A stretch of DNA of 64,000 nucleotides from Methyloversatilis universalis (GTDB lineage: Bacteria; Pseudomonadota; Gammaproteobacteria; Methylococcales; Methylococcaceae), in the NCBI GenBank assembly GCA_020723665.1, contig DYIL01000016.1:1-64000 (forward strand), given 5' to 3'. Both the position numbers and the translations under genes were made by a program. The notes under the pieces are model-generated. The model was not told the origin of the DNA and made no database searches. It saw only the letters and a list, made by a program, of their open reading frames with translations. This document shows positions 1-9,266 of this stretch, in pieces. The number at the start of each line of letters is the position of its first letter. The stretch's first letter is position 1.

Positions 1-2190
1 CAACGGATTTCCGCGGCGGGCGCGGGTTCCTCGATAATGGGCGAGATCCTTGGCGGTCAGACTCAAGCTCCGCTTGCCGCAGTGGATCTTCAAACCGGCG
101 CCGGGAGGCACGGCGATCATGGCTACTACGTAATCCTGCCGCGCCGCCAAATCCGCCGGTTGAATCTGGATCAGCTTATTGCCTTTCCCCTTGTTGAGAA
201 CCGGGATCTCGCCGACCGGGAACACCAGGAAACGGCCTTGCGCAGTCGCGATCGCGACTCTATCTGACTCGGGTTGTCCGATTCGCACCGGGGTCAGCAC
301 CTGGGCATGCTCCGGCACCGTCAGCAGAGATTTTCCCGCGCGGTTCTTGGTATGAAGCTCCTTGAGCTGGGTGATGAAACCATAGCCGCTGTCGGTCGCG
401 AACAGATACCAATCGTCGTCCGCACCCGCCAGTACCCCTTTGAACAGCGCGCCCGGCGGCGGATTGAGCCGTCCGGTCAGGGGTTCGCCCTGGGAGCGGG
501 CCGAAGGGAACTCATGGGCCGGCACGGCGTAGCTTCGACCGGTGGAATCGAGGAAATAGGCCGGCTGGTTGCTGCGCCCGCGCGCGGCGGAAAGAAATCC
601 GTCGCCGGAACGGAAGGCCAGCGTGGTCGGGTCGATGTCGTGCCCTTTGGCGGCGCGTATCCAACCTTTTTCCGACAGAACGAGCGTGACCGGTTCGCTG
701 CCGATCACCGCCGTGATATCCAGGGCCTGGGACGCCTGGCGGGCGACGATGGGTGAGCGGCGCGCATCGCCGTATTTGTCGGCATCCTGCTTCAGTTCTT
801 TCTTGATCAGAGCGTTGAGCTTTTTTTGCGATCCCAGCGTGGCTTCCAGGGTAGCGCGTTCCTTTTCCAGTTCGTCCTGTTCGCCGCGAATTTTGATCTC
901 CTCGAGCTTGGCCAAATGGCGCAGCTTCAGTTCCAGGATGGCCTCGGCCTGGGTATCGCTCAATCCGAAGCGCGCCATCAGCACGGGCTTGGGTTCGTCC
1001 TCGTTCCGGATGATCGCGATCACCTCGTCGATATTGAGGTAGGCGATCAGCAGGCCTTCCAGGATGTGCAAGCGCGCAACGACCTTGTCGAGCCGGTGCT
1101 GGAGCCGGCGACGCACGGTTTCGGTGCGGTAACTCAGCCATTCCAGCAGCATCTCCTGCAGATTCTTGACCTGCGGCTTGCCGTTCAGGCCGATCATGTT
1201 GAGATTGACCCGGTAGGTCTTCTCCAGGTCGGTGGTCGCGAACAGATGCGACATCAGTTGATCCGCGTCGATGCGCCGCCCGCGCGGCATGATGACCAGC
1301 CGGGTCGGGTTCTCGTGATCGGATTCGTCGCGGAGGTCCTCGACCATGGGGAGCTTCTTCGCCTGCATCTGCGCGGCGATCTGTTCCATGATCACATTGC
1401 CGGACACCTGATGGGGCAAGGCGGTGACGACGATGTTTCCTTCTTCCAACTCCCAGCGCGCCCGCAAGCGGATCGAACCACTCCCAGTCTGATACATGCG
1501 GACGATATCCCGGCGCGGCGTGATGATCTCGGCCTCGGTCGTGAAATCAGGCCCCTTGATCGAATCGCAAAGCTCTTCGACACTGAGCCGCGGATGGTCC
1601 AGCAAGCGAATGCAGGCATCGACCACCTCGCGCAGATTGTGCGGCGGAATGTCCGTCGCCATGCCCACCGCGATGCCGGTCGCGCCGTTCAGCAGTACGT
1701 TCGGCAAGCGCGCCGGCAAAAGGGCCGGTTCTTCCAGGGTACCGTCGAAATTCGGCACCCAATCGACCGTGCCCTGCTCCAGTTCCGACAACAGGGTCTG
1801 GGCGTACGGCGTCAGGCGCGCCTCGGTGTAGCGCATGGCCGCGAAGGACTTGGGGTCGTCCGGCGAGCCCCAGTTTCCCTGGCCGTCGATCAAGGGATAT
1901 CGATAGGAAAACGGCTGGGCCATCAGCACCATGGCCTCGTAGCAAGCCGAATCGCCGTGGGGATGGTATTTACCCAATACGTCGCCGACGGTGCGGGCGG
2001 ATTTCTTGTACTTGGCCTGAGCCGACAAGCCCAGCTCGGACATGGCGTAGACGATGCGCCGCTGCACCGGCTTGAGACCGTCGGCAATGTTGGGCAAGGC
2101 GCGGTCAAGGATGACGTACATGGAATAATCCAGATACGCCTTCTCGGTGAAATCTTTGAGAGGAATGCGTTCGTGAGCAACGGAATTCAC
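1..2190 (-). CDS. parC: DNA topoisomerase IV subunit A (partial, C-terminus cut by window edge)
   Basis: Type IIA topoisomerase subunit that decatenates daughter chromosomes together with ParE. The minus-strand frame is open from a GTG at 2190 to base 1 (730 codons). The N-terminus reads [20 protein letters not shown], followed by [17 protein letters not shown] and the KYHPHGD motif. The catalytic tyrosine sits in [10 protein letters not shown], about residue 120. The C-terminal beta-pinwheel is entered and the sequence stops at [12 protein letters not shown], which in the family is close to the end, so only about 15-20 residues should be missing. The exact start is uncertain: an in-frame TGA lies about 70 bases upstream and GTG 2190 is the best start in that interval. 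It has no same-strand partner in the window; parE may lie elsewhere. The large ORFs on the opposite strand here are shadows. Confidence 0.96.
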   Translation of the reverse strand, partial: MNSVAHERIPLKDFTEKAYLDYSMYVILDRALPNIADGLKPVQRRIVYAMSELGLSAQAKYKKSARTVGDVLGKYHPHGDSACYEAMVLMAQPFSYRYPLIDGQGNWGSPDDPKSFAAMRYTEARLTPYAQTLLSELEQGTVDWVPNFDGTLEEPALLPARLPNVLLNGATGIAVGMATDIPPHNLREVVDACIRLLDHPRLSVEELCDSIKGPDFTTEAEIITPRRDIVRMYQTGSGSIRLRARWELEEGNIVVTALPHQVSGNVIMEQIAAQMQAKKLPMVEDLRDESDHENPTRLVIMPRGRRIDADQLMSHLFATTDLEKTYRVNLNMIGLNGKPQVKNLQEMLLEWLSYRTETVRRRLQHRLDKVVARLHILEGLLIAYLNIDEVIAIIRNEDEPKPVLMARFGLSDTQAEAILELKLRHLAKLEEIKIRGEQDELEKERATLEATLGSQKKLNALIKKELKQDADKYGDARRSPIVARQASQALDITAVIGSEPVTLVLSEKGWIRAAKGHDIDPTTLAFRSGDGFLSAARGRSNQPAYFLDSTGRSYAVPAHEFPSARSQGEPLTGRLNPPPGALFKGVLAGADDDWYLFATDSGYGFITQLKELHTKNRAGKSLLTVPEHAQVLTPVRIGQPESDRVAIATAQGRFLVFPVGEIPVLNKGKGNKLIQIQPADLAARQDYVVAMIAVPPGAGLKIHCGKRSLSLTAKDLAHYRGTRARRGNPL

Positions 2191-2274
2191 GGGATTTTCG
2201 GTAGAGAATGAGCGATTGATAATGGGAATGTCTTGGGCGGTCGTATGTCCGCGTCTCTGTCAACGGGTCATTTT

Positions 2275-2420
2275 AGGAAGCTCTGATTAAGTTTCCAGTG
2301 GGAAAAGCGATACGCGTGCACCCGTTCGCCGGGAGCGAACGCTAACGTGCGAAGCACGGCCCTTCGACCAGGCTCAGGACAGGTTTGTCCCAGCGGCAGG
2401 GGGCTTATTCAGAGCTTCCT
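2275..2420. mobile_element. MITE-like element with AGGAAGCTCTGA terminal inverted repeats
   Basis: The left end AGGAAGCTCTGATTAAG and right end CTTATTCAGAGCTTCCT are inverted repeats matching at 16 of 17 positions. A TA dinucleotide is present at each end (TAGGAAGC and GCTTCCTA). The interior carries the REP-like core CCTTCGACCAGGCTCAGGAC. A related copy lies at 61417-61642. There is no coding capacity. Confidence 0.65.
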
Positions 2421-2469
2421 AGTCTTTTCTCTGAGCGCATTGCCTCCTCTCGCAAACGGTCGCTTCGGG

Positions 2470-2552
2470 AAGGGTCATCCGGGCGCTCCCCGGATGACCG
2501 TTTGCGATTGGAAGGGTCATCCGGGCGCTCCCCGGACGACCGTTTGCGATTG
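2470..2552. repeat. Two tandem 41-bp hairpin repeats (period 42)
   Basis: Copies at 2470-2510 and 2512-2552 differ at one position. Each contains an 11-bp stem, GGTCATCCGGG / CCCGGATGACC, with loop CGCTC (2473-2499 and 2515-2541). In copy 2 the single change turns a T into C, leaving a mismatch at one stem position. The hairpins lie downstream of no gene, so a transcription terminator is unlikely; they precede the cellulose operon. Confidence 0.75.
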
Positions 2553-2657
2553 CGGCGCCGAAGCTTTTGCACATAACAACGTACACTACTCAAAAAAGCT
2601 TATGTAACAACTATACTGGTACTGGAGATAACAACAAAAAAAAACGGTTTTACCTCC

Positions 2658-3662
2658 GTGAACAGGTCTTCTCTGCCCCCCTTCGAATTCGCTGCCGCAT
2701 GTCGGCTAATACCAGTCTCGATGGCCCTTTTTGCGCCATCGGTTTGCGCCGTACCGATCAGCATCGATCCTTTGACGGCTTGGCGCACGGGGCCGGCTTC
2801 CGGCCATAGCGCCTATCTGTTCGGCGACCTGGATTATTCCTACAGCGACAGCCACGGCCCGCTGTTCGTCGGCGGCAACGCCCGCTTGCAGGATTTTCGC
2901 GTGGGCGATGATGCGCCGGTCGATCTCGTGGTCAAGGGAACGCTCGAATTTCAGCGCGGTTACGTGACCGGAAACCTCCGCAACGATGCCCCCTCGCTGG
3001 ATCGTGTGGGTGTGGGAAGCAGTCTGTTGCCGTCGGGCGTAAGCGATGCCGACGTGGCGACCGCGCGTGCTTATTACCAGTCTTTGTCCGCATTCTGGGC
3101 CGATGGCGATCCGGTCGGGAACCTGAGCCAAACGCCCTGGGGTGCCTTCAGCCTGACGACCGTCCCCGGCATCAACGTGTTCACGCTCAACGAGTCCGCC
3201 GCGCCGCTCGTACCGTACAACCGTTTCGACATCTTCCTGGATGAAGACGCCACGGTCGTCATCAATGTTCGCGGGGATAGCCTGGCCTTGCACAACCTGG
3301 GTTTCCATATCAACGGCCGGCTGGTCGACGAGTATCAAGATCCGGGTGCCGGCCTCGCGCAGCGTATCTTCTTCAATTTCCCCGACGCCCGTGAGCTGAT
3401 CCTGGGCTGCATTGCGCCCAGTGGCACCTGCGGCGGCATCGGACTGCCGGGCCATGTGCTTGCGCCCTGGGCCGACATCACCGCCGTCAACGGTCAACTG
3501 ATTGGCGAACTGGTGGCAAACGGACTGAGCGACGGCGGCTGGTCCATCGATTACGGTCGCTTCCAACTCAATGGTATCCCGGTTCCGTTGCCGCCCACGA
3601 CTGCGCTGCTGCTGGCCGGAACCCTCGTCTGGCCATTGTTGCCGGTGCGCAGCCGTGGTTGA
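2658..3662 (+). CDS. Secreted choice-of-anchor A family protein with PEP-CTERM-like tail
   Basis: 334-residue exported protein. A signal peptide (hydrophobic LIPVSMALFAPSVCA, cleavage near residue 31) is followed by a choice-of-anchor A type domain, as in AYLFGDLDYSYSDSHGPLFV and the GGNARLQDF region. The C-terminus has VPLPPTTALLLAGTLVW followed by an arginine cluster, resembling a VPxP/PEP-CTERM sorting tail processed by an exosortase. The function is unknown in this family beyond surface attachment. The gene overlaps the start of bcsA, so co-expression with cellulose synthesis is likely; a matrix or cell-surface role is inferred. The start is GTG 2658; an internal ATG at 2721 would shorten the signal peptide and no strong ribosome site marks either one. 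Confidence 0.8.
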   Translation: MNRSSLPPFEFAAACRLIPVSMALFAPSVCAVPISIDPLTAWRTGPASGHSAYLFGDLDYSYSDSHGPLFVGGNARLQDFRVGDDAPVDLVVKGTLEFQRGYVTGNLRNDAPSLDRVGVGSSLLPSGVSDADVATARAYYQSLSAFWADGDPVGNLSQTPWGAFSLTTVPGINVFTLNESAAPLVPYNRFDIFLDEDATVVINVRGDSLALHNLGFHINGRLVDEYQDPGAGLAQRIFFNFPDARELILGCIAPSGTCGGIGLPGHVLAPWADITAVNGQLIGELVANGLSDGGWSIDYGRFQLNGIPVPLPPTTALLLAGTLVWPLLPVRSRG

Positions 3663-5913
3663 TTTCCGGGAACGAGTAATCGACCGGAGCTTCGCCCTTG
3701 CCTTCTTGGTCGCCACAGGCTCCTTGGTTGCATTGGCGGCCTTGCCGCTCGATGCCGAAAGACAGGCAATACTGAGCTGGAGCTGCGTCGCATTGCTGCT
3801 GCCCGTACGTCTCTGGCCACGGCGGGGATGGGGGCGCCTTCTGTTCCTTGCGATCACGGTTTTCGTCGTATTGCGTTACCTGAGCTGGCGCACTTACGCC
3901 ACGCTGCAGTTCCATGATCCGACCAGCTATCTGGCCGCCGTGCTCTTGTATGCCGCCGAATGGCATGGGGTGCTCCTGCTACTTTTAAGCGGCTTTGTCA
4001 ACGTCCACCCCATCGTACGGCGAGCTGCCCCGTTGCCCGCGCGAGAGGTGGATTACCCGACGGTGGACGTGCTGATCACCACCTATGACGAAGATCCCGA
4101 GCTGGTTCGCATCACCCTGGTCGCCGCTACGGCCATCGACTATCCCGAGGACCGGTTGCGGGTTTACCTCTTGGATGACGGTGCCAGCGAGGCCCGCCTG
4201 CAAGGACCCGACAGTACTCGAGCCCGGGCGGCGCGCGAGCGACAAGCCGTTCTGCGCCACTGGTGCGAGCTGCATGGCGCATATTACCTGAACCGCCCCG
4301 ACAATCGCGGTGCGAAGAGCGGCAACCTCAACGCCGCCTTGGCGCGCACGTCCGGCGATCTCGTGTTGATCCTGGACGCGGATCACGTGCCCGCGCGCGC
4401 CATCCTGCGCCAAACGGTGGGGTTCTTCGTAAGTGACGAGCGCCTGTTTCTGGTGCAGACTCCGCATTTCTTCCTCAATCCAGACCCGATCGAGAAGAAC
4501 CTCGGCCTGGGAGCCAAGATGCCGCCGGAAAACGCCATGTTTTACGGTGCCATCCATCCAGGTCTGGATTTCTGGCAATCCTCTTTCTTCTGCGGTTCGG
4601 CGGCGCTGCTTCGCCGCGAGGCCTTGAACGAAGTCGGGGGGTTCGCCGGAGACAGCATTACCGAAGATGCGGAAACCGCCATGCTGCTGCACAGCAAAGG
4701 CTGGCGTTCACTCTATTGGGGCCAACCCCTGGTCGCCGGTCTGCAGCCGGATACCTTCACCAGTTTCATCATCCAACGCATGCGCTGGGCCCAGGGTATG
4801 ATGCAGATATTCAGACTGCACAATCCGCTGTGGTTATCGGGGCTCAAGCCTTGGCAACGTCTGGCTTATCTGTCTAATATGCTGTTTTGGCTGTTTCCGC
4901 TGGCGAGGGTGGTGTACCTACTCGCGCCGTTGTGCTTCCTGGTCTTCGACCTTCGCATCTATGACGCTACACCGACAGAGATCGGCGCTTATGCTCTGCC
5001 CTATCTATTGGCCTCGAAACTCGAGGCTCATTACCTGTTCGGGCGCTGGCGCTGGCCTTTCGTGTCGGACATTTACGAAACCATGCAATCCCTGTTTTCC
5101 CTGCCTGCGGTCTTGCGAGCGCTGAAAAATCCCCGCTCGCCGCGCTTTCAGGTCACGCCCAAGCTGGAACGTTTGGAGGAGGATTTCATTTCTCCCCTGG
5201 CCAAGCCGTTTTATGGACTGACTGCGCTGTTACTGGCGGGCGGGGCATGGGGATCGGTCCGGCTCTGGGATGAATCCGACGCCGAAAAAGCCATGCTCCT
5301 GCTCATCGGTCTGCTATGGCTGGCCATCAATCTCGCCGTTGTCCTGGCCGCACTGGGCGCCCTGCTGGAACGTCGGCAACGGCGCCGTAGTCAACGCGTC
5401 AAGGTCGATCTCACGGCCGAGTGGCGAGGGACTGCGGTGAACATTCCGCTGCGTCTGACCGACGTATCCCTGGGAGGGGCGCAGGGCGTTTGCCCGCTCG
5501 AGGCGTTTCATCTTCCGCAAAGCCTGGAAGGCGATTTGTGCCTTCGTCAGCCTTTTGGACCATGCGCCTTCCGCACACGCATCGTCAATTGGCGTCGACA
5601 CCGGGGGCATTACGTGTTGGGCTTGGCTTTTATCGCCAGTTCTCCACAGGAGTATCGTCAGCGCGTCTTGTTGGTTTACGGCGACAGCCGGCGATGGGCC
5701 CTCCTGTTCCGTAAACGGCACGGCTATTCCGGATTTATCGGGGCCACGGCCCGGTTGCTGGCAGCGGGTTTCTTTCATGCCGTGCGTCATTTTCTCTGGC
5801 TCTCTGTCCATCGGCTGAGGCGCGGGGCTCGAGGCGCAGTCGATGGACCGGGTGCGAAGGTGCTGGCCTGGTCGAGTCGCAAAAATAATGAGACCGATAA
5901 GTTGGCGGCTTAG
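3655..5913 (+). CDS. bcsA: Cellulose synthase catalytic subunit (UDP-forming), with PilZ domain
   Basis: Inner-membrane processive family-2 glycosyltransferase that polymerises UDP-glucose into beta-1,4-glucan. Motifs in order (numbered from GTG 3655, 752 aa): N-terminal membrane helices; DVLITTYDEDPE; LDDG near 174; LDADH near 240; TEDAETA near 336; QRMRWAQG near 373; then more membrane helices. A C-terminal PilZ domain has RRRSQR near 577 and DVSLGG near 603, the c-di-GMP binding signature, so activation by c-di-GMP is expected. The frame is open from an ATG at 3571, but GTG 3655 overlaps the stop of the preceding gene by 8 bases and suggests translational coupling. bcsB, bcsZ and bcsC follow on the same strand. 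Confidence 0.95.
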   Translation: MVDFRERVIDRSFALAFLVATGSLVALAALPLDAERQAILSWSCVALLLPVRLWPRRGWGRLLFLAITVFVVLRYLSWRTYATLQFHDPTSYLAAVLLYAAEWHGVLLLLLSGFVNVHPIVRRAAPLPAREVDYPTVDVLITTYDEDPELVRITLVAATAIDYPEDRLRVYLLDDGASEARLQGPDSTRARAARERQAVLRHWCELHGAYYLNRPDNRGAKSGNLNAALARTSGDLVLILDADHVPARAILRQTVGFFVSDERLFLVQTPHFFLNPDPIEKNLGLGAKMPPENAMFYGAIHPGLDFWQSSFFCGSAALLRREALNEVGGFAGDSITEDAETAMLLHSKGWRSLYWGQPLVAGLQPDTFTSFIIQRMRWAQGMMQIFRLHNPLWLSGLKPWQRLAYLSNMLFWLFPLARVVYLLAPLCFLVFDLRIYDATPTEIGAYALPYLLASKLEAHYLFGRWRWPFVSDIYETMQSLFSLPAVLRALKNPRSPRFQVTPKLERLEEDFISPLAKPFYGLTALLLAGGAWGSVRLWDESDAEKAMLLLIGLLWLAINLAVVLAALGALLERRQRRRSQRVKVDLTAEWRGTAVNIPLRLTDVSLGGAQGVCPLEAFHLPQSLEGDLCLRQPFGPCAFRTRIVNWRRHRGHYVLGLAFIASSPQEYRQRVLLVYGDSRRWALLFRKRHGYSGFIGATARLLAAGFFHAVRHFLWLSVHRLRRGARGAVDGPGAKVLAWSSRKNNETDKLAA

Positions 5914-5992
5914 AGCTGGAGAGGGCGCCATCGGGCGATTCCGTTTTCCGGCGAAAACCTCGATCGTTGTAACGTCTTTTTCCGGAGCGTGC

Positions 5993-8188
5993 ATGTCACG
6001 GACTTTACCTATCCTGCTGTTGCTCGTTTACACGCTCGTCCCCCGGCAGGTCTCGGCCTTGGAATCGACCTGGTCGTTGGCCCGGTTGATGAGTCGCGAC
6101 GAGGCCATACGCCTGAGCCACGCTTGGGACACGTATGCCTTGTCGCTGCCGGTCTCGGCGCGCCACCAGATACTCAAGGCGCGCCTGCATCTGGAATTGA
6201 CCCACTCGAATGCCTTGGTCGGCAGCCGCTCGCAGCTCAAGGTGCAGCTCAACGGCTGGCATGTCGCCCAGCTCAAGTTCGATCCCGAGCATCCCCACGT
6301 CGAGGCCGAAATCCCCCTGCCGGCGGAGCGTTTCAAGGCCGGTTACAACCAACTCGGCTTCCAGGTGGCACAGCATTACACCGAGGCCACATGCGAGTTC
6401 CCCCATGCCCCCGAGTTATGGACCGAGATCGACAGCGTGAAATCCCGGGTCGTGCTGGAATGGACGCATGCTGAGGAAAAGCCGACCCTGGCGGGGCTCG
6501 ATCGCCTCTACGACGAGACCTTGCGCGATCTCAGGGTGAACATCGTCCAGGCGACGCCGGCGGTCAACGACGAGCAACGCAGCTGGGGCGCCTGGGTCGC
6601 CCAGGGGATCGCCTTGCGCTTGCGCTATGCTCCCTTTCGCATTTTTCCGGGAAGTTGGCAGGAGGGTGCGGCGGGCGATCGCGTGCTCATCGGACGGCGC
6701 GAAGACGTGGCCGCCTATTTGCCAAAGGCCATGGTGGAGCGCATCGCCGGACCCTATCTGGCGGTGCGCCCGCATCCCGCGAACCCCGGCGCGATCGAAC
6801 TGGTGCTGTCGGGTCGTGACGATGCGGAGGTGAGCCAGGCCGCCCAGGCCTTTATCCGGCTTCGCTTGCCTTTCCCGGACAGTGCCGACGTCGTGATCTC
6901 CGCGCTCGATTCGCTGGAGCCCGAGCCAGGACCCGCGCCGGGCATACTGCGGGAGGGATTGGCGTATGAACTGGAGCAACTCGGTATCCGCGATATCACA
7001 CTGGAAAACGCCGGTCAGTCACTGGAGGTGGAATTGAACCTGCCCGCCGATCTGCACGCCAGCGACGAAACCCAAGTCGAGCTGTGGCTGCATCTGGCTT
7101 ACCGGGCGGGTCTGCGCCGGGATTCGGTGCTCAACGTCGAGGTGAACGGTGTCTTCCAGAACTCGGTACATCTCTCGGCGGAACGCGGTGCGGAGTACCG
7201 TGGCTACCATCTGGCGATTCCGCTGAAGAGTTTCCACCCCGGGCGCAACCTGTTGCGTTTTTCTCTCTATCCGGCGCCCTTGATCAGCGGTGAGTGCACC
7301 TATGTCCAGGACCGTTTCCCCGTCACCATCTACCGCAATTCAATGATCCAACTGCCCAGTGCCAGCCATTACGTACGTCTGCCCGACCTGGGTCTGTTCG
7401 GTCGCACCGGTTTTCCCTATATCCAGGCCGGCGACGGCTCGATGGCCGCAATCGAACTGCTCGACGACGAAGCCGAAACCCTCGCCGCGGGCTGGCAGAT
7501 CGCGGGACGCTGGGCCCAGCAGAATGGCGCGCCGCTCACCCGTCTTACCATCACGCGCAAAGCGGCGGATGCGTCGCGGCACCGCTTCCTGCTTGGTTCG
7601 ATCGCCGCTTTGCGCGTCCGTGACGCGGCACCGGGCGCTCCCTGGTGGCCGGGGGCCGACTCCAGCCGTTTGCGGCTCACCGGGGAGCCACGCTTCGAGG
7701 CTCCCGAACCTTCCTGCGCCGACTGGTTGGCGCGTTTGTTGGGCGAGGAAAAGCCCCTGCCGGCGGATGCACGTATCCGTCCGACACACATCCAACTCAC
7801 CGGCGACCTCGGACGGCAACGCCTGCTCATGGCCTATCCCGCGGCCGGTGGCGCCGAGCGCGTGGAGACGGTGCTGACGGCACAAACTCCCGGCGGATTG
7901 CTCGAGGCCGCGCAGAGTTTAACCCAAGCGGAGCTGGCCCATGCCTTGAACGGTGACCTCGCCCTGTGGCTGGACGGGCCGGAAACTCTAGCCTGGCAAG
8001 CCGGTGGCGCCGGCTTCTACTTGGGCGATGCCTCGCAACGCGAACGCATGGGCGCCGTGTTCGCACGCCACCCCTGGTTCGGTCTAGGATCGATCGCCTT
8101 GTCGGCGTTGGCATTCGCCGCCCTGGGTCATCGTCTTTTGGTTCGCTTCAAGCGCCGTCATGGACCGGTGGATGATCTGGATGTGTAA
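5993..8188 (+). CDS. bcsB: Cellulose synthase regulatory/periplasmic subunit BcsB
   Basis: Periplasmic partner of BcsA that guides the nascent glucan and is anchored in the inner membrane. 731 aa from ATG 5993, which begins a clean signal peptide (MSRTLPILLLLVYTLVPRQVSA). The body has the alternating carbohydrate-binding and flavodoxin-like pattern of the family, and includes LVGSRSQLKVQLNG and ISGECTYVQDRFPVTIY. A C-terminal membrane helix (FGLGSIALSALAFAALG) and a basic tail place the tether in the inner membrane. The frame is open 150 bases further upstream but that extension has no signal-peptide logic. bcsZ starts 29 bases before its stop. Confidence 0.93.
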   Translation: MSRTLPILLLLVYTLVPRQVSALESTWSLARLMSRDEAIRLSHAWDTYALSLPVSARHQILKARLHLELTHSNALVGSRSQLKVQLNGWHVAQLKFDPEHPHVEAEIPLPAERFKAGYNQLGFQVAQHYTEATCEFPHAPELWTEIDSVKSRVVLEWTHAEEKPTLAGLDRLYDETLRDLRVNIVQATPAVNDEQRSWGAWVAQGIALRLRYAPFRIFPGSWQEGAAGDRVLIGRREDVAAYLPKAMVERIAGPYLAVRPHPANPGAIELVLSGRDDAEVSQAAQAFIRLRLPFPDSADVVISALDSLEPEPGPAPGILREGLAYELEQLGIRDITLENAGQSLEVELNLPADLHASDETQVELWLHLAYRAGLRRDSVLNVEVNGVFQNSVHLSAERGAEYRGYHLAIPLKSFHPGRNLLRFSLYPAPLISGECTYVQDRFPVTIYRNSMIQLPSASHYVRLPDLGLFGRTGFPYIQAGDGSMAAIELLDDEAETLAAGWQIAGRWAQQNGAPLTRLTITRKAADASRHRFLLGSIAALRVRDAAPGAPWWPGADSSRLRLTGEPRFEAPEPSCADWLARLLGEEKPLPADARIRPTHIQLTGDLGRQRLLMAYPAAGGAERVETVLTAQTPGGLLEAAQSLTQAELAHALNGDLALWLDGPETLAWQAGGAGFYLGDASQRERMGAVFARHPWFGLGSIALSALAFAALGHRLLVRFKRRHGPVDDLDV

Positions 8189-9266
8189 GCCTGGCTTCTT
8201 CCCGGCGCGGAGAGAACGCGGTCGGTTCACACCTTCCCCGTCCCGCGTCAGGCTTTTCCTCGTTGCCCTGTTGGGCCTTGCGCTCGCGTCCTGCGACATG
8301 GTGGAGAGGTATCGGCTGCAAGCGGACTGGGCGCTGTACAAACAACGTTTCGTCCACGCCGAGGGGCGGGTCGTGGATACCGGCAACAGCGGCATTTCCC
8401 ATTCCGAGGGCCAGGGCATCGGCCTTTTGCTGGCGCAGGCGCTGGGAGACAGGGCGACTTTCGAAAAGCTGTGGACCTGGACCCAAGCCGAGTTGCAAAC
8501 ACGCGACGATCATCTGTTCCGCTGGCGTCGTCGTCCCGGCACTCCCAGTACGGAGGAAGATCCCAACGATGCCAGCGATGGTGACATCCTGATCGCCTGG
8601 GCCCTGCTGCGGGCTGGAGAGCGCTGGCAGGTGGATGCTTGGCGCCGGGAGGCGCTGGAGATCATGAGCGATGTCAAACGCAAGCTACTTCGCGACCGGG
8701 GCGGGTTGCGCGTTCTGTTACCCGGCGCTGCCGGTTTCGAGCACCCCGATCGTCTCACCGTGAACTTGTCATATTGGATTTTTCCGGCCTTGAACGATTT
8801 CGCCGTGGCCGATGCGGAGCCCGCGCCGTGGCGCGAACTGGCCGCTGCGGGACGGGTCTTGCTGCGGCGGGCGCGCTTCGGTTCTACAGGACTACCGCCC
8901 GACTGGCTGGCCTTGGGCGACGATATACGCCCCGACCCCGCCCATCCGCCGCGCTTCAGCTACGACGCAGTGCGGATTCCGCTCTATCTGACCTGGAGCG
9001 GGTCGGTGGAGGATCGGGCCTTGCTCGAACCTTTCGAGCGCTTTCTGGGGCGCTTCGACCGCTTCCTACCCGCCTGGGTGGACCTGCACCAGGACTGCCT
9101 CACCCTGCAAGCCGCACCTTCCGGTTTCCAGGCGATCCGGCGCCTGACTCTGCGAGCCTCCGGCAAATCGGCCGGCGCTTGGCCGGAATTCTCGGCCAGC
9201 GAGGATTATTACGCCGCTAGTCTGATCCTCTTGAGTCGGCTCGCGACCTTGGAGGCCTCGCCGTGA
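8160..9266 (+). CDS. bcsZ: Periplasmic endo-1,4-beta-glucanase, GH8, probable lipoprotein
   Basis: Glycoside hydrolase family 8 cellulase that trims mis-assembled glucan during export. 368 aa. The general-acid glutamate is in SHSEGQGIG (about residue 82), the family motif NDASDGDILIAW is near 137, and the candidate base aspartate is in RFSYDAVRIPLYL (about residue 266). The N-terminus contains LVALLGLALASCDM, a convincing lipobox, so this copy is predicted to be membrane-anchored rather than free in the periplasm. The start overlaps bcsB by 29 bases; later in-frame ATGs at 8175 and 8184 are alternatives. Its stop overlaps the bcsC start (GTGA). Confidence 0.92.
   Translation: MDRWMIWMCKPGFFPARRERGRFTPSPSRVRLFLVALLGLALASCDMVERYRLQADWALYKQRFVHAEGRVVDTGNSGISHSEGQGIGLLLAQALGDRATFEKLWTWTQAELQTRDDHLFRWRRRPGTPSTEEDPNDASDGDILIAWALLRAGERWQVDAWRREALEIMSDVKRKLLRDRGGLRVLLPGAAGFEHPDRLTVNLSYWIFPALNDFAVADAEPAPWRELAAAGRVLLRRARFGSTGLPPDWLALGDDIRPDPAHPPRFSYDAVRIPLYLTWSGSVEDRALLEPFERFLGRFDRFLPAWVDLHQDCLTLQAAPSGFQAIRRLTLRASGKSAGAWPEFSASEDYYAASLILLSRLATLEASP

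Larger units (their letters stand above)
2191..2657. other. Intergenic region with a MITE-like repeat and a tandem hairpin repeat
   Basis: No gene is seen between parC and the cellulose cluster, which are divergently transcribed. It contains an inverted-repeat element (2275-2420), a 42-bp tandem hairpin repeat (2470-2552) and an AT-rich stretch (about 2570-2650, with a run of nine A). The AT-rich stretch is the natural place for the promoter of the downstream operon, but no convincing -35/-10 pair with normal spacing could be assigned. Confidence 0.7.

Noticed and set aside
826-2211. 461-residue open frame on the plus strand
   Set aside because: It lies antisense to parC, whose minus-strand product is unmistakable; a GC-rich shadow frame.
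2706-3857. 383-residue minus-strand open frame
   Set aside because: Antisense to the anchor-A gene and bcsA, low-complexity composition, no recognisable domain.
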